A DNA stretch of 64,000 bases. Origin: Bugula neritina. Its lineage: Eukaryota > Bryozoa > Gymnolaemata > Cheilostomatida > Bugulidae. Positions 39,601 to 50,900 of this stretch are shown here, one piece after another. The position numbers were made by a program, and so were the translations under genes. Below the pieces are notes generated by a model. The model had not been told where the DNA came from. It was given only the letters and a program-made list of their open reading frames with translations, and made no database searches. The stretch is taken from NCBI GenBank assembly GCA_964035545.1, contig OZ037765.1, positions 19,338,698-19,402,697 on the forward strand. The letters run 5' to 3'. Every line of letters begins with the position of its first letter. The first letter of the stretch is position 1.

Positions 39601-40936
39601 AAGCATTTATATTGGCTATAACCAACTATCTATATGCATTAGTATACAGTAAAATATTAGTCAGTTTACTGCGGACCATTAATAACACTTACCGATAGTA
39701 AACTTGTACCAAAATATCGTGCAAATACAGTAAGAATCACCGAGACAACTCCAAGTAATAAAGAGAGGATCTTTGATATCATCGTAGCTGACTTGTCACT
39801 CATGTGAGGCTTAAAAGGCTTCACACAGTCACTAAGCAATATGGCTGCTCCTGAATTCAATACTGAGCTTACAGTGCTGCAAATAATTACAATCATTCAC
39901 AGTTTATAACAACATATTTTATTCTACACAACGTTTCACTAATCCAGCACAACATTCTAGAGAGCATAAAAAGTTCAAAAAAAATATACTAGACAGTAAG
40001 ATAGTGATCATAAACTGTGTGAAGTAGAGTTAACAGTTGGTCCTACATTTGAGCAAAAAAATGCAACAAGGTATTAAGTTGCTTTTACACCTCTGCTGAA
40101 AAAGACTTTGACAAGTGGCTTTTACAATGCAATGCAACTCGGTGAAATTTCAATTCGGTTAAATTGAATTTCTGACTGAAAATCATGAAAGTATGTATAT
40201 CTGTATATATATTGTATTTCAATTGTATATGCACTGTGTATATACACACAGTGTATATACACTGTATATATACACTATGCAGTATACAGAGTATAACACT
40301 GTATATATACACTGTATATGTGCGCACATATACATAATGTATATAATAAGTGAAATTGCACACAAACCTGAGAGAAGCACAAAACACTGAAGAAAGAACA
40401 AAACCAGGTAGTCCTGGAAGATGGCCAAAGACTTGCATAACGTATAAGGGGTACAACTACAAAACAATACATTTACAGCAAATTTTTAATGTCAAAGCTG
40501 AATTGCAAATACATTTATAATATAGTACAACTGATAATTTTTTGCCATCTAAATTTTTTTATATTATTATAAAGCTTTAAATTCGATGAATTTCCCAATC
40601 GTGAAAATTTGCAAATTAAAAATAATGAGTTTCATAATACAGAAATGCTGCTGTCCATAGATTGAGATATTACGCTCTCATTTAATGCTCAGCAATGACA
40701 TTAAATGATTGAGCACTCTCACCATGGTCACAAACTCAAGCTGCTAGCATTTTGCAATGCTCGTGACTCCTAGGTGACCCCTAGAGTCACTTGAGCACTC
40801 TGGCTTGAGTTTACACACCTTTTAAATATGCTTTAGTAAAACTATAAGTTTTACTATTGCGAAGGTGTGGGCCATGGTACTCTGTTCTGTGCTGATGAGG
40901 GGACAAATCCCGAAACAGCTGCTGTCCATAGATTGA

Positions 40937-40972
<36 letters not shown>

Positions 40973-41885
40973 ATGGTAATACCTGATCTTTGGTAAACAC
41001 ATCACCGTTTTTCACTGGATCGCAGTATCTGTTATGGGCAAAGATAACTAGTCCTAACATTGAGCAAAGAACTCCAAACATGATGGTGCCAATCGCACAG
41101 ACACTGTAGGCTCTGCAAAACATAAAACATAAACTCAGCTCCAATGCAATTTTGCTGTACTTATGTGAAGGTGTAATAGACAGTTAATAATAAGCTAGAG
41201 TTTAAATATAATTTTTATTTTGATGGACGACAAGATAAAGGGAGAAATGTTTAGTAAGCAACTAAATCAAGTTGATGTGACTTGCACAGTGGCGCAGTGG
41301 CTGAAGTGCAGAGCTGCACTAAAACGTGAAGAATTTCTCTCAAGTCACCAATTAAATGCATCAAGTACAGTGTCGTGATACAAGAAAGAAAAGCATTAGT
41401 GGGATACAAATAGGATAAATGTCTTGCTCATATAATGTATAGCATCTGATATCTTTTCCATAATGGTTTAGTTACTTAAAATATACATTTCAAACATTAT
41501 TTTTCCAATAGTTGGAAGATTACATATAATATTCAATAAACTTCTGCAAAGCTGTAGACAAGTTTACAGCCTAATGAAATTGTTTAGATTTCAGGCAATT
41601 CTTTTGTCAAGTGAATTGGATTTTGCCAAAAACTTGGTTGACCTGCTTTGCCAGATATCAAGTTAGCAGGTGTGGAAGTCTACACTCAACTACATAGTAT
41701 CCAAGCATAGCTGTACTAAGTCATGGCATTAGTTAACTAACTGACACCTGGTAGCTGCAGTACATATAGCAGTAGTGACTGTTGCGGTGTGTGAGTTTGT
41801 GTGAGTTTGTGTGAGTTTGTGTGTGTGCGTGTGTGCGTGTGTGCGAGTGTGCGAGTGTGCGAGTGTGCGAGTGTGTGTGTGTGCG

Positions 41886-41971
<86 letters not shown>

Positions 41972-44900
41972 TGTGTGTGAGTGTGTGAGTGTGTGTTACT
42001 ATAAGTTTACTGAAAAAGTAGCCTTTTCTATTTTTATAGATATGTATCAAAAAGAGATAGAAATACCTATAACGTTTTAGTGACAGTTCAGCAATGTTGC
42101 ACCATGCAGTAAATGGCGGTTAATAATTTATTATATGCTGCAAGAAAAACTTCAAGTATTTTGTCCCTGTTGGAAGCTTTTTTTAAAGTACCAAGGCACT
42201 TTGTTGTTCATGATGCATATCACCACTGCTCTTTAAAGTGAACTACAATTGTGCAATTAAAAAATCAATAAGTTTGACTATCAATTAACTCGTGACTTAA
42301 TCTGGCAAAACAGCTGGCAAGCCATTCTCTTATATACTGTCAACGTAAGATTTAAGGACGCCATGTGTGGTGGCAATTGCCAAATTTGAGCATTATTGTT
42401 CAAAGAAAGCTACAGCTTTAACACTTTAGAGTTGCCAACAACAAATTTAAATTTAGCTCCAAACAAAATTTTGCAACTCATCAGCAAGCTGCAATAGAAA
42501 ACAGAGTTGTGACACGTACGCAATAATTTTAAAAAACTTTCATAGGTGACTTCTAAATCTTGCCTGAAAAACCTGCAGTTCTTATTCTAACTATTCAGAT
42601 AACTTACATGATCATGTCCTTGTTAGACTTGAGTGCAATAGCTCTCTGAGTTGATTGCGGTGTATAACCATAGGCTGTCATCAAGAAGATGATGCCATGA
42701 ACCCCCAACCCCCATAGTGTGTGTCTGACTCTAGGATCAAAGTCTAAATATTTTGAAGGCCTGAAATAAAAAAAAGGTTTTAGTTGCAAAACAATGAAAT
42801 GTGTTGTTTATTTACCATTCTCATCATTACACGCCTAATTAATCTCTCAAACATTATCAATAAAATTTATCTGAACTGTAATTGCATTTCTTACTAGTTA
42901 TCAAAGTTATTAAACCCATTTAGTCTTCTTAAAGCATGTGCAGTTACAGAAGTAGTCATGGTTTAGTAGTGTGCACTAAGACAAGAGAATCTGGGTAAAG
43001 GCTATTGGTGATGTCAGCAATTACAGTCTCAGCTTAGTATTGTTGGTTCTCACAGGAATAAAATCTTTGTAAGACAATAATATGCAAGTTTATAGTTGCA
43101 TAAAATAGTTTATCTGCGTTACTAAAAATGATTGCATACTTTTGCTGAGAAGGGTTGAAACTTTAAGGTTGAATTTAAAACTTTTAAATTATAACTTCTA
43201 AAAGCTAAAATCCGTCAATTAACTGCTTTTCAATAAAAAGTTTTGTCAACTAGATTTCAACTGTTGATTAAGTAGCAAAATGTCTGAAGTTATAAATAAC
43301 ACAGCTTGTGCAGCTAGCAACTAGCTGTGTTATATATTATAGCTTGTCACATATTGTCACATATTGTCACATATTGTCACATATTGTCACATACTGTCAC
43401 ATACTGTCACATATTGTCACATATGGTCACATATTGTCACATACTGTCACATATTGTCACATATTGTCACATATTGTCACGTATTGTCGCATTGTAATAA
43501 TTATTTACAATTTTACTTCTTTATCACTAATTCAAAAATAGATGTAAATACAAACTTTACGTAGTGTTGTGATTCTCCAGTAGCCCTTCAAGTGTAATGG
43601 CTAGCGTGTTAGCTTACAAGTTGCAGGTTTGCATGGTATTCCTAGTGAAAGGAATAATTGTACACTTTAAGAGAAGCCTATAGCACTTATTCCCTGGGAA
43701 CAGGGAACAGCTGTGGTCTAGGGGTTAAAGCGGTTGCTTAGTAAACACCAAGTCATTGGTTCAAACCCCGACAAAAGCATCCAGTCACAATGGCTCTTGT
43801 GCCTCACCTGAATAAGTTCTTAGCCTGATTCAACACAAACCCTTTCCATCAGGGGTTTCTTACAGGGATGGCGACTATAATAAACTTGGGTGAGTTATAG
43901 CACTTACTCCAATATATCCATCCTTCCGCTGAGTTTGTTAACTTCAAGTATTTCTTGAAAGCCTCCTCCCTGAATGCTACCATAAGCTATGATAAAGATC
44001 ACCCCAAACACCATCACCACCAGCTGTAGAGTGTCAGCCCACACGACAGCCTTGAGCCCACCCTAAAGTACAGCACATTTCTAGCTGTAACCACTTCTGT
44101 CAACTAGTGCAAGGTACTTCAATGTTTTAGACTTTGGTGGCTATTTTAAAGACTAAATAAGTTTTATGGTAGTAAAATATTGTCAAAATATTTGGTGGAT
44201 CCTGACTTTTGCATATAATTTAGACTCTATTTCAAACTTTACTAATAGCACGGAGAATTTTTTTATTGCAGTGCAAGAACAATAATTATTGCACCACCAA
44301 TTAATTTTTTATTGATATGGATCCCCCCCCAGCTAAGCTCAATAGATTTGTCCGCTAAACTAGCACCTTGATTCATCGAACTGTAGCTCTTTATAAATTT
44401 GCACATTAATTTTGCTAAAATAAAAAACTAGAACATATATTGTATGTATAACTTCAGCATTATGTGTCTGTGTATAGTTTTATTTTGCGCCATTCTACCT
44501 TCTTCTATATCTAAATCATGATGTTTAAAGGAAAAGCTAGTAAAAATAGGTAAACATCTATTTCACTGTATATTAGTTATAAATGCAAAATCAGTTTTTT
44601 TCTGCTTATTGAAAATATCAGTTTGTGTCTGTTAATATAAACTTGTATAAAAATCTCATATTTTAGTAAAGTGTAATGAAGTGACTTACTATTACAGTGT
44701 ACAGAATTCCAACCAGTGCAACAGAGAGAATAGCTAGCCAGATGTTCATTCCAGTTACTAGAATTATAAACATAGTGTATACTATCTTGAATATTGTGAG
44801 TTATTAAAGCATAATTGTAAAACTATAAATATTAATGGTAATTGGTTCAACTACATACAGTGCAAGCCTTATGTGCCTTAGAAGTTATATAAGTCTATAC

Positions 44901-47900
44901 AATTGGATTATATTAATAATAGCACCATAATAAACATTTTTTATCTCAAACTCATATATATATATAATATAAAAGTAGTATAAATTTAATTTTATTATCA
45001 TTTAAAATATATTCTCATTCATTCAAAGAAAGAAAAAAATGATCAGAACGTAGCAGTGCCAATTTAAAAAGACCGATCAGTGGGATTATATAGAGCAGCT
45101 ACTGCATGAGTCAATGCTAAAAACCTAGTTTGGATTTCTAAAGGGTGAGATACGGCAATGTCCATAGAAACTATTGCTAATTAGTAAAAATAATTTTATA
45201 ACATAAATATTTCAGCCTGTATAATATATCATATATATATATAAGCTAATGCGCTTGTAATAGCTTCTGAGATAAAAAACAAACCAGATATTGGTAACAG
45301 CTAAACCAGTCCTGTTGCTTGTACTAGAATTCACATAACTAACTGTAGATGTACAGTAGTTGTGAATTAAAAAACATCTTGGCTGCTGCTCTAAGAGCTG
45401 AAAATACTAAGAACGTGAAAAAATTGAAGACTTTTAACTATAAGTTGTCATATGCAAGCAACCACTTACCCACAGAGATGGAGAGAGCAGGGCCATATAT
45501 GGTTAGTGTGGCATACAGCAGCTAAAAGACACAAGATATATTGTTTAGAACAGATTTATCTTGTTTTTAGATAAGCTGGCAACTGACAATTAGGATTAAT
45601 TTAGTCTATTGCAGAGTAGACTAATGAAAATATTACTCATGTGAAAGACATCTTTCTATTTAACTAAAATCTTTGACTAACCATACAGTTACAAGTCCAT
45701 GATGAAAAGCATATCATTATGTTATTTATATTATAGTTATTATTGATAAAATTAACTTTGATTTAATTGAAAGAACTATACAAATGCTATTTATATAACT
45801 GATGAATTTATTAGCAGGAAGACACTATAAAGATCTTTTACTGGCAAGTATAATGCATTGTGAACTCTATATAATTAGTGTTGAAAGAATGCTGTATTTT
45901 TTTGTTAGTGGTTGAAATGCATGCTAAATCCAGGTAAAATTTTTCATGTAGTCTGGGCCTTAAATAAGATCACTGCAGTAGGGAGGTTGGCTATGCACCC
46001 GGCCACCCTTGAGGACTAAGTCTATAAAATACTGAAGATGCTGCAGAATAGTTGATAATGCAAAGTTTTAGTAGAAAGTAGCTTGCCACTAACCATGTTT
46101 TGCTATACTATATATATATAATTAAATTTGCAACAAGTAAATGAACGTATATGTCTTCGAAATGTAATCATTTTAAGCTCTGTGTATAATGGTGATTATT
46201 CTGATATCAAACATTGTAGTTTGACTAATAAGCTGCAATTAATCTCTTAGTATGCATGTTTGATATACAGTTATGATTATTCAGTATAGCCACTAAATCC
46301 TTACCTGCCCTTTTTCAGTTATTTGTTTTACTTAAAGGAAACAACTTGAAAGAAATTGCGTGGGAGAATTGGCACAATTGAGAATCAATGAAGAGTGAAA
46401 ACTCTTGAGTCACGGTATTACTAAACTACTGCATTATCACGTACGCTCAAACTGGCAGGTTTTTAATACTAAAAAACCATTTAAGAGCCATAGTGGATAA
46501 TTAAGACAGCCTAAGTTTTTTAATTTTATTATCAAATTTTGGTTTGGGGTGCGAGTCGAAATTCTTGAGAGAACATAACTTCTTAAGCTACATTTCTAAT
46601 TTAGAGCACAGGCTTCTCCTAATTTTTCCATTACTGCACTTACTTACAAAAAGCACAGCTTATTTCCAATACTTGTATAGTATAACATACCTGGCAGATT
46701 TTTATTGGAGACTCTTCAAAGCTGCTCAGTAGTTACTAGCTCTTATTTTTATATTGAAAAAATAATTTGCTATTACTCAATATGCATTACTTAGTGGCTT
46801 GATAGTAAAAATAATAGTAACTTAGTAGGAAGTAACGTAATTTATTGGTACCTATAAATTATACATGGGACATGGCAAAGAGGAAGTTTAAATCAATTTA
46901 TTTAGTTTTCTTGAGGAAATAGCCAGAATTTAAAACAAGGCTGTTGAGCAACAATTTGTTGCAAGTAATAGTTGAAAAAAGTTGCTTGTTCTCTAATGAT
47001 CGCTTTATTTTGAATGAGGGCTTATAATAAACTAGCTTTCTAAAGAAAATGTTCTAAATACAATAAATTAACTATATTTTTATTTAAATAAATTAGAACT
47101 TGCAACTAACACCCAATTGTTTGATACAATGCAAAGCACTAGCTTTTGAACTTATTGCATAACATACAAACTGTTATCTGTTTCACAGTGTTGTAATTAG
47201 GTCATGTCACAAAAAGGCTGCAGATAAGCTTTGTCAAATTTCTGTGAGTATTTGATTAGACCAAAGTTTCACAAAACAATTATACATGCCATGCAAGGAG
47301 CAAAAACTATGTTCTCTAGTATAGTATAAGTTTTTTGACTACTCAATAATTTTAAATATTGAGGTATTTATATTTATCTATTTTAAAATTACAGCCTAAC
47401 AATGTAATCCAAGCATTGAGGCTATAAAACTTTAATTTAAATCCTCTAAAAAGTCGTCAATTTTTTCATTAGTACTTCTGTCACATGTTAACTATATTAT
47501 ATTAAAAAAAATTATAGCATCATGATGTAGTCAGGAATATATGGTTGGCAGCTTTTAATAAAACATATCGTAGCTGCAGTTGGCTATACAAAATGGCTAT
47601 TCAAAAAGGTGGTTAATTTAGAAACTACTCTTTCCTATGTAGTTATTGAAGTAGTTATTGAAGTAGTTTCTAAAATACACCTTCGAAGATTTAAATCTCA
47701 ATTTGTTATATACAATTCTACTTTACTTTACTTAATTACCTTACAATTACAGCAGTTATATATATCAATACCACTTAGAAATTTGCATGTCTTATAAATT
47801 ACTATCTAGCATATTCAATAATGTAACTGCTTTTAGCATGGGTACATACAATCTCAGAGTCCAACATAATGTAAATAATCTGCATATTCGCACAGCAAAA

Positions 47901-50900
47901 GGGTTCCTTTTGTATATTTGTGAGCACTATTTCCCTGGAAGTAGATCCATAACAATGAATACTTTATACATGCTTATTCTATACATCCGGTGGGCTTACT
48001 GTATGCATTTTGATTATTTTAACATGATTTCACTGTTGGTTGCCTTACCCAGTTAATGAGTCCTGTAGCCAACATAATGTACTTCAGTACTTTGCCATAT
48101 CTCATCTCTATATACTGCAAAACAGTAAATGATCAACATAAAGCAATTTGATAAATATACATGTCAGTCATTTGAAAGTTTATCATATTTTTTATCCAAA
48201 GATAGAATCTACATTATATATCATTGAACTTCCACAGGCACATGATACTTTGCCAAAATATTTATACACAATGTATACCACCAGGTGGTTGAATTCAGCC
48301 ATCTTTGTTTTTATTTATCAGATTGGCAACTGTATGTCACCACATGTCTGTACCTAATTGTTTATTACAATGAAAATTAAATGATGGTTTGAGAACATAA
48401 ATTGATTAGTTGATATAATTAAAAACAAAGCTTTTGTACATTCTACCAAATTTTTAACTTTCTGCACGATGATCACTTAAAAGTTTCACTTTAACCAGTT
48501 ACTAAAATAATCATACAAATACTTGAATATAAAACCAGCTGTTGAAATTAAATCTATTAGCATAAATACTATAGTCCTGCAGGGAAATGTTTCAAATGTT
48601 GAAAGTAGCAACAATTTAATAAAAACACACCTTAAATTAACATCAGCTACAAAGTTCAGCACATCTTGAGAGGTGGAAAAGATAGCAACAGAATAAAAAC
48701 AAAACTTGGTTTAAAGATAGCAACTCATCACATGTGAGGTATAAATTTCTGCACTTCTTTTTTGGTCAACCCAACAAATATGTAGGTGGGCGTTTCAACT
48801 CATAGCATGCATTTCTTGTAAATGACTAAAAGGTAATAATTGATGTGATTTTGATTTTAGTGCAAATCGGAATTTAGTACGCTGAGAATTTTTCTACTCA
48901 ATATCTAAATTTGTGAAGCAAACTAAACTTGATATATATCTTCACCTATTCTCACCATCTCCGCGTTGTCCTGTTTAGGAAGTGGATTGTGAAAATATAT
49001 ATCGAAATTTATTTGAGTCACAAACTTGAAGTGGAAAATATCTAACAACTTCTATCATTCATGTTACACATAAATGCCATCTCAAATTTAAGTTATTTTA
49101 AATGAATAAATTAGCATTTTTATTGTGAATAATTATTTTAAAATACAGCATTTAATTAATGTCTTTAAAAAAATTAGGAATGCCAGAATTGGCAACCAGA
49201 ACACAGATTCCACCAAACAAGAAAGGAAAGCAAAGCTAAAATGTTCATCAGCATTTTGAAGAGTTAATTACATGTTCCCAAAATACTGAAGATCTGTCAG
49301 TGTAGATCACAAAATCCAGGTACTGTTAAATGGTAAGTGATATGAAATGGCATCTGTTGCTATGGTGATTATGCTAGTTTAGCTATATGATATTATTACA
49401 ACATTTATAATGATAGCCATCTGATGAGCAGTTATATACATTGGCAATATTGCATACAACATGCTAAGTGCCTACCTCATACACACTGATAATTTTTAAT
49501 CTTTTAAAGATTGGAAGAAATAACACCAAAGCTAGGACGACTCCAATTGGTTTGAAAATATAGCTCAGCAGAAACACTGTTCCAAATGCATAAATTTCTC
49601 CCGGTAAGCCCAATATTGCACTTGATGATATAAATCTACAAATTATAAGCAGTATGCAAACTTAAGAGTACATGTATAGCAATAATGTACGTACATATAT
49701 GAATTATGTTGCAATATGCTGACAACTCCATTATTTACAGACCTTCGTACAAGATATTAAATAATCAAACATCTGACAAAACCCTGAACACTAGTATGGC
49801 TTTAACAAACAATATATTTTATGAAAAAATTGTCCAACTTTGAATCACATTGCACTACATTATAAACTTAACCTAAACTCAAAATAAGCAAAATTGATTT
49901 TAGAAGAAATCACGCATACCAAAGCTAGGCTATATAATATCTCACATGAAATGCAGCTGTCAACTTGTTAGCTGTCAAAAAGATTCGCTCCAATATGCTA
50001 ATTAAGTTTCACCCGACATGTTTTCATATAACTACTCACTTCCTTGGATCAGAGAAATTACTTTAGAAAAATAACAACCGCAATAACGTTAAACAAGTCA
50101 TAGACTGCCCCTCTATATAATATAGCTTAGAACAATAATCTAAAATACTTTATTATACATAATATAGAATTGTTTTGGAATTACAATCGGAAGACTGTAA
50201 GTGAATTCAATTAAAATGTGAGGCTTGAAATACTGTTGTGGTACTGAAAAATTACTCTAACAATTTTATCGTTAATGTTATTTCCGTTATCTTTGACTGG
50301 GCAGAGCATTGTGTCTGTGGAAAGCCTTACAAAGATAATGGCATTGTGTAATATTCTTGTGGGTTTTTGGTACTATGCTTTGCATGGCATACGTAGGTTA
50401 GACCTTCTAAAGATAAGAGTCTGCATTATCTGCATTATATGATATTATTTGTGTGAGCAGATGTAAAATTTGACAGTCATGATGGATGATGTTTTCTGTG
50501 ACTTGCATTGCAAACAATATTCAAGTTTATCTAGTCCTAGTCATAACTTATAAGTTGACAGAAACTACCACTGAGGAACACACATTTTTTTGTATTTGAT
50601 ATTTTTAGTTTAGCAACAACATGGACTCCCACGTTGCTTCAAGTTTTAGCGGACCACCTACAAAGTTTTTCTTTAATAGGGTGCTGGAAATAAAAAGGTA
50701 ATCTCAGTCATAAATAAGCATGACGTCACAGTCATACCACAAACATCTAATCAGATATTCGCACTCAACTAATTATCTTTCTTAGGAGATTTAATGCCTT
50801 TGCTTGAGACCAGGTTTCTCAAGACAATAAGGCAAACATGGCTCATGTCACCAACTGCCCTGAAGGCTGGTGAAATCACTTGGCTTTTCACAACTTTTAT

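Noticed and set aside
40085-40472. Tyr/Ile-rich open frames on both strands near exon 9
   Set aside because: The minus-strand frames only include exon 9 by chance reading through its donor into the TATAC tract; the plus-strand frame is the tract itself.
41733-42080. Open frames of Thr-His or Cys-Val repeats on both strands
   Set aside because: They are translations of the GT microsatellite.
43344-43492. CRISPR-like repeat array
   Set aside because: Units are 10 bp and contiguous with no spacers, and the DNA is eukaryotic: a minisatellite.
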